From Candidatus Saccharimonadota bacterium (GTDB lineage: Bacteria > Patescibacteriota > Saccharimonadia > Saccharimonadales > Saccharimonadaceae): 49,982 bases of DNA. Location of the stretch: NCBI GenBank assembly GCA_016866755.1, contig VGLK01000006.1, forward strand, positions 1 to 49,982. Direction: 5' to 3'. The notes under the pieces were generated by a model that worked only from the letters and a program-made list of their open reading frames with translations, ran no database searches and was not told the origin of the DNA. Shown here one piece after another: positions 1-8,282 of the stretch (position 1 is the first letter of the stretch; every line of letters starts with the position of its first letter). Made by a program: the position numbers and the translations under genes.

Positions 1-580
1 CTTTAATTTCAGTCTCGGAACGCTTGTAAAAATGCGCGGTATCCGCAGCGTTTTCGGTCACAATCACCCGCTCATTACTTAGGTTAAATTGCGACATTAA
101 CTGCTGCTTCATAGTATGAGTTACCGTGGCGATTTTAGCAGTTCGTTTAATTGTTTTGTCTAGGGTATCCTTAAGAAAAGCTGCATTTGTGTCATCGACA
201 TATTGCGGAACCTCTATAAAAGATAGATCGTGTACTGTCGTAATTGCCCTTGAACCCTCGCTAAGCGGCCACGTATTGTAATCTGGGAAAAAATAAACGC
301 CTTTTCCAAAAAAAGTATCCATTTTGGGCAGCGAATCTTTTACAACCAGTTTACGAAACACGCTCATAGGCAAGGGGATTTTTTTAATTGTAATATTTTT
401 AAAGTGGTATTTCTCCAAGCGATCAGCTCGCTTATACGGAACTACAATTGATACATTTAAATCTCTATTTTCATCTTCACCCAACTCTTTATCAAGCTGC
501 TCCACAATTCCCTGTAGGTAGTGGCCAATTCCGCTAAAATGATCCGCTACTAATACGCTTCCGTCGATAATTAAATTCAT
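1..580 (-). CDS. Glycosyltransferase family 4 (GT-B), N-terminal part, cut by window edge
   Basis: The start lies at 580 (an in-frame ATG also at 583) behind a strong AGGAGG; the spacing favours 580. About 193 residues are visible and the frame runs open off the left edge. The sequence begins MNLIIDGSVL, then has a G-I-G-H-Y-L loop and an ITTVHDLSFIEVP stretch. This resembles the N-terminal acceptor-side domain of GT4 mannosyl/glycosyltransferases and the related protein at 5320-6417, which has TTIHDLTLL in the same place. It follows the GT2 gene with an 8-base gap, so the two probably share an operon for glycan assembly at the cytoplasmic membrane. The donor-binding C-terminal half lies outside the window, so the sugar cannot be guessed. 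Confidence 0.8.
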   Translation of the reverse strand, partial: MNLIIDGSVLVADHFSGIGHYLQGIVEQLDKELGEDENRDLNVSIVVPYKRADRLEKYHFKNITIKKIPLPMSVFRKLVVKDSLPKMDTFFGKGVYFFPDYNTWPLSEGSRAITTVHDLSFIEVPQYVDDTNAAFLKDTLDKTIKRTAKIATVTHTMKQQLMSQFNLSNERVIVTENAADTAHFYKRSETEIK

Positions 581-588
581 CATTCCTC

Positions 589-1614
589 CTACTGTATAAT
601 TTTGCGTATTTTATCGGTAATTTTTTTATGCACTGGTACTATGTCTTGCTTCGATTCAATAACACCTAATCGTTCTTCTATTTTAGCAAAACTATCCTTT
701 GATTGCTGCGCAATATGTTTAGTTTCATTCACTATGTATTCGGCCTTGTCGTTTAACTGCCCTTCAAGTTTGCTTGATTCTCTTGTCAGCTGCATCTCTA
801 TAGTCTCTCGTTGGTAACGAAGATTATTCATAATATAGCCGACACCTAAGGTGCCATTTTCAAGATCTTGACGGAGATATTTATTCATTAATACATTTAA
901 AAAATGTAGGTGCTTATCTTTTTCTGCAAAAACCGTATTACCATTAACACCTGTTGCCGAGGGCCTATGGTGATAGTAAGCGAGCGCCTCTTGGGTGTTT
1001 AAATAGTCAATATTATATTTACTTAAAAACCGTATTGCAAAATCCCAATCTCCAGCCACAGGTAATTCTTCATCATAAAAGCCGATTTGTTTATATACGT
1101 CTCGTCTGTACATGAAAGTTATTGGAGTAGCAAAGTTATCGAGGCACTGTCGATACAGGCTTATCTCTTTTAAATCTGGCAACCAGCGCTCGGTAGATAG
1201 CAGTTTAATCTCATTATCAGCAATCTCTTCAATGATACGGTCGGTCGTCACAACCACACCCATTACGCCGGTTGATTCCATATGGTCAACACAGTACTTT
1301 AAAAAGTTAGGGTGCCAAGAGTCATCATCGTCGTGAATAGCCACATATTTCGATTCAACACTTTTTATAGCTTTATTAGATGCCGCCTCCATACCGCGTG
1401 AATCGGTATTATGAATTACTTTAACACGGCCCTGCGTTAACTCTTTATACTTTTCAAGTAACTCTTCTACCGGCTGTGGATCTCCTGCATCATTTATTAT
1501 TACATGAGTAAAGTTTTTGTATTCTTGGCTATGCACCGATTTAATTGCTCGTTGTAAAAATAAAGGTCGATCTTTAGTGCGTGTGATTACCGCTACACTT
1601 GGATAAGTAGTCAT
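589..1614 (-). CDS. Glycosyltransferase family 2 (GT-A) with C-terminal coiled coil
   Basis: This 341-residue protein has the GT2 fold signature: an N-terminal nucleotide-binding strand (VAVITRTKDRP, residues 7-17), an INDAGD turn near 40 and an acidic HDDDDSW metal/nucleotide-sugar motif at 94-100. It would transfer a sugar from an NDP-sugar during surface glycan synthesis. The last ~78 residues are highly charged with heptad-like spacing and probably form a coiled coil, an addition not needed for catalysis. A TATAAT -10 box at 1624-1629 (read on the minus strand) ends 9 bases before the ATG, so the mRNA leader would be very short. It is the first gene of the leftward unit with the GT4 gene. 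Confidence 0.85.
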   Translation of the reverse strand: MTTYPSVAVITRTKDRPLFLQRAIKSVHSQEYKNFTHVIINDAGDPQPVEELLEKYKELTQGRVKVIHNTDSRGMEAASNKAIKSVESKYVAIHDDDDSWHPNFLKYCVDHMESTGVMGVVVTTDRIIEEIADNEIKLLSTERWLPDLKEISLYRQCLDNFATPITFMYRRDVYKQIGFYDEELPVAGDWDFAIRFLSKYNIDYLNTQEALAYYHHRPSATGVNGNTVFAEKDKHLHFLNVLMNKYLRQDLENGTLGVGYIMNNLRYQRETIEMQLTRESSKLEGQLNDKAEYIVNETKHIAQQSKDSFAKIEERLGVIESKQDIVPVHKKITDKIRKIIQ

Positions 1615-1669
1615 ATTAAAGTAATTATATCATTTTTAAAAAAACACTACACCAATACCTTATAGACGC

Positions 1670-1681
1670 TATACTATACAT
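1670..1681 (+). promoter_or_regulatory. -10 box of a predicted leaderless transcript
   Basis: TATACT at 1670-1675 is followed by only six bases before the ATG at 1682. Transcription from this box would begin at or next to the start codon, and no Shine-Dalgarno sequence is visible. Confidence 0.55.
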
Positions 1682-2665
1682 ATGATTGATTACAAAAAAC
1701 AAATTGCCTCAATTTTATTACCCCTTCTTGGTGGTCATACCTCGGTTTCACTTATTATTTACCCGCACCATTGGAATGTTGGTGATAGCGCCATATGGTA
1801 CGGCACTGTTGAGACATTAAAATATATGGGAATAAAGATAAACTATATTGCCGAGTACCGCACCTATCTAGCTGACGACTTAAAAAAACATCATCCCGAC
1901 GGTCCAATCTTGCTTTGCGGAGGAGGAAACTTTGGCGACATCTATCCTAACGAAGCTAGTCTCCGTAAGCGCATTATTACCGACTTTGCCAACAGACCTA
2001 TCATTCAGCTGCCTCAAAGTATTCGATTTTCATCAGAAACTGCTTTAAAAGAAATGTCTATCTTGCTGGAATCACATAGTAACTTTACCTTATTAGTACG
2101 TGAAAACATGAGTCTAGAAATAGCACAAAAAAGCTTTAATATTCCTACGCAATTGTGTCCCGACATGGCAATGGCGCTGTTCGGTCGCCTGCCAGTAAAT
2201 AATAAGCCAACTACACCAGTAATAGTTCTTCGGCGCGATGACGGAGAAATTAATGAAAGCAACAAAAATTTCGAGTTTTCCGCTAATACGCCTGTGTTCG
2301 ATTGGCAACAAGAAAACTCTAAATACATAAAGCGCTATTGGTCAATCACGGGTCGCGTGTGCTATAAAATAGTCGAAAAATGGATAGGTTCAACAGCAAG
2401 ACTTCATTCTCGCACCTCAATGAGACTCCTTGTGTCTGCAGCAAACCAACTTGCTAAAGAGCGTACAATTGGTGGCACAAAACTCTTGTTACCTGCCGAA
2501 GCTATTATAACCGACCGTTTACACGCCGCCATCATGGCTCGTATGGCTCAAAAGCAGGTTATTGTAGTAGATAATTCTTATCAAAAAAATAGCTCAGTTT
2601 ATAAGGCTTGGTTTAGCGAGGACGACAAATTTAGTTTAGCAGACACATTTGAACATAGCATCTAG
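1682..2665 (+). CDS. Polysaccharide pyruvyl transferase family protein
   Basis: The 327-residue protein has the pattern of the polysaccharide pyruvyl transferase family (WcaK/ExoV/CsaB type): an NVGDSAIWYG stretch near residue 32, a glycine-rich LLCGGGNFGD near 80, QLPQSI near 112, and a late DRLHAAIMA motif near 280. Members add a ketal pyruvate from phosphoenolpyruvate to a sugar, or are related transferases in exopolysaccharide and cell-wall glycan synthesis. It stands alone on the plus strand between leftward glycan genes and converges on the ABC exporter gene with a 10-base gap. The start is the ATG just downstream of a TATACT box. Family assignment is firm; the actual acceptor is unknown. 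Confidence 0.8.
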   Translation: MIDYKKQIASILLPLLGGHTSVSLIIYPHHWNVGDSAIWYGTVETLKYMGIKINYIAEYRTYLADDLKKHHPDGPILLCGGGNFGDIYPNEASLRKRIITDFANRPIIQLPQSIRFSSETALKEMSILLESHSNFTLLVRENMSLEIAQKSFNIPTQLCPDMAMALFGRLPVNNKPTTPVIVLRRDDGEINESNKNFEFSANTPVFDWQQENSKYIKRYWSITGRVCYKIVEKWIGSTARLHSRTSMRLLVSAANQLAKERTIGGTKLLLPAEAIITDRLHAAIMARMAQKQVIVVDNSYQKNSSVYKAWFSEDDKFSLADTFEHSI

Positions 2666-2675
2666 AGGCACTTTT

Positions 2676-3872
2676 TTAATCTACACTTACATCCGCAGGT
2701 GCAATAATAGGATAGTAAGACTCTGACTTAGTTACTTTAATTTCGGCAGCATTATCCCATTGGTCGCATATAGTAACACCGTCACCAAGTCTAGCAGTAG
2801 TACTTAAAGTAAAAGTACCGTTGCCTAGTACATTATTAATCAAGAAACAAATATCTTGCTTGCTATCAGGTTCGAGGAAAAGTTTTTTTCCATTTTTAGC
2901 GTTAAGATTATTGCCACCCATAACTAACTTACCCTCTGAATCATACAGTTTATACCCAACTACATAGTTTTCCGCCCCGCGCTTGTCCGACTGTATTGAT
3001 ATAGACAGAGATATTTTGTCATCCGAAGTATCTACATCTAAATTAGATACCCTAACTTGACCATTGCCCCATCGTTTCGTATCAACGGCCGATAAGCTTG
3101 AGCTATTATTCTCATTGAATAACTTTAAATATTCATTTGCAATAACGTCGGCAGTATTTTCATGAGCAATCAAACCGTCTTTAATAAGAATAGCTCGGTC
3201 GCAATATTCACGTACCGCGCTCATATCATGTGTCACAAAAATAACCGTTTTACCTGATTTTTTAAGCGATTTAAAATAGTCGTAACATTTACGCTGAAAG
3301 TCAGCGTCGCCAACCGCAAGCACTTCATCAACAAGTAAAATATCTGCCTCTGAACGAGTAGCCACCGAAAACGCTAAGCGTACTTGCATTCCACTAGAAT
3401 AATTTTTTAGCTTTTGATCCATAAATTCTTCAAGTTCAGCAAATTCTACAATATCGTCATATTTTTCGTCGATTTCTGCACGGGAAAAGCCTAAAAGAGC
3501 CCCATTCAAATACACATTTTCGCGTCCCGTTAGCTCAGGGTTAAATCCTACCCCAAGTTCAATAAACGGAACCAATTTACCAGTTTTTTGTATAGTACCT
3601 GAGGTTGGTTGGTAAATTTCTGCCAGTATTTTAAGAAGCGTACTTTTTCCACTACCATTGCGACCGAGTATTCCAAAAAACTCACCTTTTTCAATTTTAA
3701 AAGAAATATCCTTGAGCGCATGCTGTACTTCAATAGTGCGGTCTTTTGGCTTAAAAATATTTACGATACTCGACTTAATCGACACCATTTTTTCGTGTGG
3801 CAGCAAAAAGTTTTTCGATATATTATTAACACTTAACACCACTTCAGAGGTGTTGTCTTTTTGCTTCGTCAT
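2676..3872 (-). CDS. Polysaccharide ABC exporter ATP-binding protein, Wzt/TagH type with C-terminal substrate domain
   Basis: This 398-residue ATPase has Walker A GRNGSGKST (about residues 70-78), the signature YSSGMQ, Walker B ILLVDEVLAVGD and the switch VTHDM. About 150 residues follow the ATPase, rich in beta strand and resembling the Wzt C-terminal domain that reads the polysaccharide before export. With the permease just upstream it would export an undecaprenyl-linked glycan across the membrane. I place the start at 3872: the permease stop (TAA, 3874-3876) lies one base before it, and GGAGG sits nine bases upstream. A longer frame to 3926 exists but would overlap the permease. Confidence 0.9.
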   Translation of the reverse strand: MTKQKDNTSEVVLSVNNISKNFLLPHEKMVSIKSSIVNIFKPKDRTIEVQHALKDISFKIEKGEFFGILGRNGSGKSTLLKILAEIYQPTSGTIQKTGKLVPFIELGVGFNPELTGRENVYLNGALLGFSRAEIDEKYDDIVEFAELEEFMDQKLKNYSSGMQVRLAFSVATRSEADILLVDEVLAVGDADFQRKCYDYFKSLKKSGKTVIFVTHDMSAVREYCDRAILIKDGLIAHENTADVIANEYLKLFNENNSSSLSAVDTKRWGNGQVRVSNLDVDTSDDKISLSISIQSDKRGAENYVVGYKLYDSEGKLVMGGNNLNAKNGKKLFLEPDSKQDICFLINNVLGNGTFTLSTTARLGDGVTICDQWDNAAEIKVTKSESYYPIIAPADVSVD

Positions 3873-3873
3873 C

Positions 3874-4689
3874 TTATACATCCTCCGCAAACGTTGGTGA
3901 GCGTTTTTTAAACACATAAGCACCAACTATTGCCGTAATTATCACAATTGAAATTGGTATTAATATCAAATACCAACGCTCGCCGCTCAACTTCACCAGT
4001 GTAATTGCATCTGAAGATATTAAGGCATACCGTGCATCTTGTATTGCTTGAGCGACCGGATTAAGAAGCAGTAATTGGCCAAAAAACTCACCTTTCGCTA
4101 GTACAAGCGTAATTGGGTAAATTACCACCGAACTATAAAACAGCCCTTGCATTATTATTTCCCAAATATAGTTTACGTCTCGAATGCGCACAAAAAGCGC
4201 ACTTAGTAGCAAGGCTAAGCCTAGTGCAAATACAAACAGCTCCAGTATAAATAATGGAGCGAGCAGAATTTGCCACTGTAGTTCTACACCGCTTACTGCC
4301 ATAAATATAAAAATAACAACAAGGTTGATTAAAAGGTTTATAAACGCAGAAATACTACTAGCTACAACAATTACGTATTTAGGGAAGTTGATTTTTCTAA
4401 TTACGTCGCCTCGGCCAACAATTGAACCAACACCGTTGTTCGTTACCTCAGAAAAAAAGTTCCACAGCACAATACCAAGCAGCAATTGCACCGGCCAAAA
4501 CGGTACGTCGCCACCAATTTGTAAGAAGTAAACAAATACTACGTACATGATCATAAACAGGAATAACGGGCGCATAACCGACCATAAATAACCTAAAATA
4601 GACCCTTGGTAACGTAATTTAAACTCAGTAATTACTAACTCTCGCAACAAAATTAGCGAGTAGCGATACTTGTTAAGAAAGCTCTCCAT
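3874..4689 (-). CDS. ABC-2 type polysaccharide export permease (Wzm/TagG-like)
   Basis: A 271-residue membrane protein with about six hydrophobic helices. It begins with a cytoplasmic amphipathic segment (ITEFKLRYQGS) typical of the ABC-2 permeases of polysaccharide exporters; GDVIRKINFPKY near residue 100 and LNPVAQAIQDARY near 215 are family landmarks. It pairs with the ATPase gene that starts one base after its stop. A TACAAT -10 (minus strand, 4700-4705) ends 10 bases before the ATG, so this gene starts the transcript with almost no leader. Cargo is presumably the glycan made by the adjacent glycosyltransferases (inference). Confidence 0.9.
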   Translation of the reverse strand: MESFLNKYRYSLILLRELVITEFKLRYQGSILGYLWSVMRPLFLFMIMYVVFVYFLQIGGDVPFWPVQLLLGIVLWNFFSEVTNNGVGSIVGRGDVIRKINFPKYVIVVASSISAFINLLINLVVIFIFMAVSGVELQWQILLAPLFILELFVFALGLALLLSALFVRIRDVNYIWEIIMQGLFYSSVVIYPITLVLAKGEFFGQLLLLNPVAQAIQDARYALISSDAITLVKLSGERWYLILIPISIVIITAIVGAYVFKKRSPTFAEDV

Positions 4690-4729
4690 ATATGTAGGTA
4701 TTGTAGCAGTTTAAGGGCTACAAAACAAT

Positions 4730-5266
4730 TTATCGCCGGTAATCATCCTGTACCCGCACAATATCATTTTCATCTGAAAGTGTGTCAGGGTCGGTGTGCT
4801 GCCAAATTTCGGCAACCAGAGTATATTCGTTTTCGCGGCCAATAAGGCGATGACGCTCGCCGGTTTTAAACTGTACAACCTCGCCCTTTACTGCAACCAT
4901 CGGCTCAACCTCTTCGTTGGTAGAACTTTTACAGTACGCGCCATCAGTTAAAAAGGTCCAACGTTCAGCTCGGCGATCGTGATACTGCCAGCTAAGGCGT
5001 TGGCCGGGAGACACCAATAAAATTTTTGGACTTAACTCAGCCTCAGAATTACCAAGTCGAGCATCTTCTGGCGAGAGACCAGGGAAAAATTCTGCAATAA
5101 ACTTATTGGCGTTTTGGTTATTAAAGCGCAAATAAGCACCCCAAGGTTTAGCAGATTCAACCTCAACTACCTCGTAGTCGTTTGCTTCGGCCTCGTGAAC
5201 TAGCATATCAACCAATCCCTGCTTATTTTTAAAATCGTGTGATAAATGCGCAACAAAATCTGCCAT
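4730..5266 (-). CDS. Mannose-6-phosphate isomerase type II-like cupin
   Basis: The 178-residue protein carries hallmarks of the type II phosphomannose isomerase domain found at the end of ManC/AlgA proteins: KPWGAYLRF near the start of the domain, a cupin core with histidines in SWQYHDRRAERW and GERHRLIG, and the terminal ENDIVRVQDDYRR. It would interconvert mannose-6-phosphate and fructose-6-phosphate, or be a related sugar-phosphate cupin, supplying precursors to the neighbouring glycosyltransferases. It lacks the guanylyltransferase domain of full ManC proteins. The start has GAGAGGA a few bases upstream. It lies behind the exporter genes on the same strand with a short gap. Confidence 0.75.
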   Translation of the reverse strand: MADFVAHLSHDFKNKQGLVDMLVHEAEANDYEVVEVESAKPWGAYLRFNNQNANKFIAEFFPGLSPEDARLGNSEAELSPKILLVSPGQRLSWQYHDRRAERWTFLTDGAYCKSSTNEEVEPMVAVKGEVVQFKTGERHRLIGRENEYTLVAEIWQHTDPDTLSDENDIVRVQDDYRR

Positions 5267-5319
5267 AGTATTCCTCTCTCTTTATGCTCTCTCTATTATA
5301 CCGTATACTAAAGGTACTT

Positions 5320-6417
5320 ATGGCTCACATTGCAATTGATGCGCGAATAATAAATTCTTCTACCGGCACCTATGTTGAACGGTTGCTTCATTATCTGCAG
5401 CAGATAGACACTACTAATTCTTACACTGTTTTGGTGCGCGCCAAAGACAAGGACTATTGGTCACCAAATGCAGCAAATTTCAAGGTAAAAATTGCAGAGT
5501 TTGACAACTATTCTTTTAGCGAGCAGCTTGGTTTTAAGCGCTTTTTAGATAAACTTCAGCCCGATCTCGTTCATTTTTGCATGCCGCAGCAACCACTTTT
5601 TTATAAAGGCAAAAAAGTAACGACCATTCACGATTTAACTCTGCTGCGTACCTATAATTCCGACAAAAACTGGCTTATGTTCCATTTAAAGCAGCAGGTG
5701 GGTCGGTTAGTCTTTTGGGTAATTGGTCGCACAAATTCTCACCTTATTACTCCATCGCACTTCACTAAAAAAGACTACGTGACATTTAGCGGCATTGCTG
5801 ATACAAAAGTGTCGGTAACGTACGAGGCGGCCGATATAAACAAGGGTGCTATGCAAGAATACCCCCATCCCTATTCACGTTATTTATTGTATGTTGGACA
5901 ACAATCTGATTATAAAAATATTCCAGCGCTAGCTCATGCCCATCAAAAATTACTCCCTAAATACCCCGATTTAGGACTGATTTTAGTTGGCAATAACAAT
6001 GCCAGCGCGCAAAAAAACCAACAACTTTTTACGCAAAAAAACTATAAAAATATTACCTTTACTGGCTTTATCCCCAACGAACAGCGCGACTGGCTCTACA
6101 CTCGCGCCAGCGCCTACATCTTTCCTACTCGTATGGAGGGTTTTGGCCTACCCGGTCTTGAAGCAATGGGTTATGGAGCGCCAGTAGTTAGCAGTAATGC
6201 CACGTGTCTGCCTGAAATTTACAAAGATGCCGCACATTACTTTAATCCAGATTCAGTAGATGACATGGCACGAGCAATAGATGAGGTGCTCTCTAGCGAA
6301 TCTCTACGTCGCACACTAATTAGTAACGGCAAAAAGGTTCATGCAAGTTACTCGTGGCGTCGCATGGCCGAAGAAACACATGCAATTTATATACGTTCGT
6401 TAAAAATTTTAGAATAA
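5320..6417 (+). CDS. Glycosyltransferase family 4 (GT-B, RfaG-like)
   Basis: The 365-residue protein has an N-terminal domain with a TTIHDLTLL segment and a C-terminal Glycos_transf_1 domain with LYVGQQSDYKNI and the donor-binding E-x7-E stretch MEGFGLPGLEAMGYG. It would use an NDP-sugar to extend a lipid-linked glycan. I chose the ATG at 5320 rather than 5284 because a TATACT box (5304-5309) lies between them, and MAHIAIDAR matches the usual beginning of this family. It resembles the partial GT4 at 1-580. Its stop abuts the stop of jag with no gap. Confidence 0.85.
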   Translation: MAHIAIDARIINSSTGTYVERLLHYLQQIDTTNSYTVLVRAKDKDYWSPNAANFKVKIAEFDNYSFSEQLGFKRFLDKLQPDLVHFCMPQQPLFYKGKKVTTIHDLTLLRTYNSDKNWLMFHLKQQVGRLVFWVIGRTNSHLITPSHFTKKDYVTFSGIADTKVSVTYEAADINKGAMQEYPHPYSRYLLYVGQQSDYKNIPALAHAHQKLLPKYPDLGLILVGNNNASAQKNQQLFTQKNYKNITFTGFIPNEQRDWLYTRASAYIFPTRMEGFGLPGLEAMGYGAPVVSSNATCLPEIYKDAAHYFNPDSVDDMARAIDEVLSSESLRRTLISNGKKVHASYSWRRMAEETHAIYIRSLKILE

Positions 6418-6873
6418 CTATTTCTTTGCAATAATCAGCCGACGCTCGCGACCTTCGCCAACTGAATAGGTTGTTATGTCGCTAAACTCGCCCGCAACGT
6501 GATGCACAATTCTACGATCGGCCGGATTAAGCGCACATTCACGCGACTCACCAGTCGAACGTACTTCTTCAATCCACCCTTTAGCGGTGTGTGCAAGTTT
6601 ATCGGCCCGCTGCTTTTTATACTCGGCAATATCTACATTTACTCGAACAATCGCGGCGTCTCGGTTACGAAGCGTTGTTGATATAAGATATTGAATACTG
6701 CGTAGTGTCTCGGCGTTATGTCCAATTAGTACACTATTGCTATCGTTCGACGGCACCATCAGCTCAATTACTTCGTCGCGTAATTCTACTGTCACCTCTA
6801 AATTTAAGCCAAAAAAACTAAGTAAGTCTTCACAATATTTTTTTGCAAATTCAAGTGATTGTTCTGCATTCAT
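6418..6873 (-). CDS. jag: Jag/KhpB-like KH-R3H RNA-binding protein
   Basis: A 151-residue protein with a KH-type domain (residues ~45-110, with LIGHNAETLRSIQYL as the GxxG-like loop) followed by an R3H domain (ECALNPADRRIVHHV). This is the C-terminal layout of Jag/KhpB (SpoIIIJ-associated), an RNA-binding protein linked to cell division and wall synthesis in Gram-positive bacteria. The N-terminal Jag domain of Bacillus proteins is absent. The start ATG at 6873 lies one base after the yidC stop, so the genes are translationally coupled. The yidC-jag order is the conserved one near the origin. Confidence 0.85.
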   Translation of the reverse strand: MNAEQSLEFAKKYCEDLLSFFGLNLEVTVELRDEVIELMVPSNDSNSVLIGHNAETLRSIQYLISTTLRNRDAAIVRVNVDIAEYKKQRADKLAHTAKGWIEEVRSTGESRECALNPADRRIVHHVAGEFSDITTYSVGEGRERRLIIAKK

Positions 6874-6874
6874 A

Positions 6875-7858
6875 CTACGACTCCTTTGGGGTACTTTTAC
6901 TGCTACCAGATTTTCGCTTAGCAGACGGCGGATTAACTTTAGCGCGCACTCTTGTAACACCCGGACTCGCAACCACCATGGCTTCTTTAGCTTTTTTAGC
7001 CTTATTTTTAGCGGTTGGCTCGTTTGCAATCGCCTCCATTTCCTCTACGTCACCGCCAAGTACAATCCGCTGCTGAATATAGGCTACGGCATTGGATACG
7101 AGCATGTAAAGCGCAAGTGCACCAGGTAAATTGATCATAATAAAGAACAACATAAACGGCAAAAACACCATCATTTTGCGCATTACAATAGCGTTAATTT
7201 CCATCTGATCAGCCTCTTTGCCTTCGGCTGCCTCGGCCATTACGTCACGCAACCGCCGCGTGGTATCGGTTGTAGGCATGGTCTGCTTAGCCAAAAAATA
7301 TTGTAAAATTGCCGCCGCTAACGCAATAAGTAGTAGTGCCAGCGAGGTTGTGGTAAAGCCGTCGGCCGAAATTGCTTGTTTTGTAAGGTCAACAATCCCA
7401 AAAAGTTCTTCGTTAAAGCCAGCCGGATTCTCGATAATGGCTGCAACTTGAGGTAAAGACTCAAGGAAAGAATAGGTGTACCGCTGAACTTGATCGAGTT
7501 CGGTAGTAAAAATTTGCACCACCCGGTAAATAGCAATAAAGATCGGCAACTGAATAAGCAGCATAAGAATTGAGCGAAACGGCTTAATATCATGCTTTTT
7601 ATATAGCTCCATCATGGCAAAGCCGCGTGCCTGGCGATCGTTTTTATATTTGGCCGACAGCTTTTTAAGCTCGGGCTGCATACGCCGCATAGCTTTGGTT
7701 TGATGGAACTGCGCTTTAATGAGCGGCCACAGCAACAGGCGCACTAAAATTGTAAACAAAATAATACTCAGGCCAAAATCACTACCTGGTACAAAACTAT
7801 ATATCGCTACAAGCAGATTGAAAATCGGCTGCACGATAACGGTGTCAAAAAATCCCAC
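6875..7858 (-). CDS. yidC: Membrane protein insertase YidC (SpoIIIJ/Oxa1 family)
   Basis: A 327-residue Oxa1-family insertase that places proteins into the cytoplasmic membrane with or without SecYEG. The conserved region runs from SIILFTILVRLLLWP through KAQFHQTKAMRRMQPELKKL, a positively charged cytoplasmic hairpin, to later helices ending with a lysine-rich basic tail (KNKAKKAKE and on), which in this family helps ribosome contact. It lacks the large periplasmic domain of proteobacterial YidC. The start is a GTG at 7858 with AAGGGA six bases upstream. It lies between rnpA and jag, the usual order. Confidence 0.93.
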   Translation of the reverse strand: MGFFDTVIVQPIFNLLVAIYSFVPGSDFGLSIILFTILVRLLLWPLIKAQFHQTKAMRRMQPELKKLSAKYKNDRQARGFAMMELYKKHDIKPFRSILMLLIQLPIFIAIYRVVQIFTTELDQVQRYTYSFLESLPQVAAIIENPAGFNEELFGIVDLTKQAISADGFTTTSLALLLIALAAAILQYFLAKQTMPTTDTTRRLRDVMAEAAEGKEADQMEINAIVMRKMMVFLPFMLFFIMINLPGALALYMLVSNAVAYIQQRIVLGGDVEEMEAIANEPTAKNKAKKAKEAMVVASPGVTRVRAKVNPPSAKRKSGSSKSTPKES

Positions 7859-7902
7859 AAGAATCCCTTTCTTGTTTATATACTGCTTTTAAGTATAGCA
7901 GA

Positions 7903-8259
7903 TTATGATGGTGGATTATAGAGACCAGCATCGGTAAAAAGACCGATAATAATACTCCTAAGCTCATCATGTGGCATAGTCATCGCCTCACTCGAGAAAA
8001 TCATAATTGCCACGTCGTGTGGCGCGGTAATTTTTGGCAGCTCTAAGCGCACAACCTCGTACACACGTCGTCGAATACGATTCCTTCCTACCGCACTTTT
8101 TAGTACTTTTTTACTTATAACTACCGCAAATCGCGAGTGCTGTCGGTGAGGATTTTTACTTACCTTAATAGTTACCACGCGCGAACGGAATGCGGTGCCA
8201 TTTTTGTACACATAGCGCAAACTACCGTGTCCGTGAAATCTATGAGGAAGAGTTAACAT
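7903..8259 (-). CDS. rnpA: Ribonuclease P protein component
   Basis: This 118-residue basic protein is the protein subunit of RNase P, which matures tRNA 5' ends. It has the family's central SRFAVVISKKVLKSAVGRN segment and the RNR motif in GRNRIRRRVYE. A TATACT -10 box on the minus strand (8266-8271) ends six bases before the ATG, so rnpA seems to have its own promoter and a leaderless mRNA. That is unusual, because rnpA normally follows rpmH directly; here an antiporter gene stands between them. Confidence 0.93.
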   Translation of the reverse strand: MLTLPHRFHGHGSLRYVYKNGTAFRSRVVTIKVSKNPHRQHSRFAVVISKKVLKSAVGRNRIRRRVYEVVRLELPKITAPHDVAIMIFSSEAMTMPHDELRSIIIGLFTDAGLYNPPS

Positions 8260-8271
8260 ATGATCAGTATA
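8260..8271 (-). promoter_or_regulatory. -10 box for leaderless rnpA
   Basis: Reading leftward, TATACT (8271-8266) is followed by six bases and then the rnpA ATG at 8259. No Shine-Dalgarno sequence fits between them. Confidence 0.55.
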
Positions 8272-8282
8272 TCAGAGTGTAG

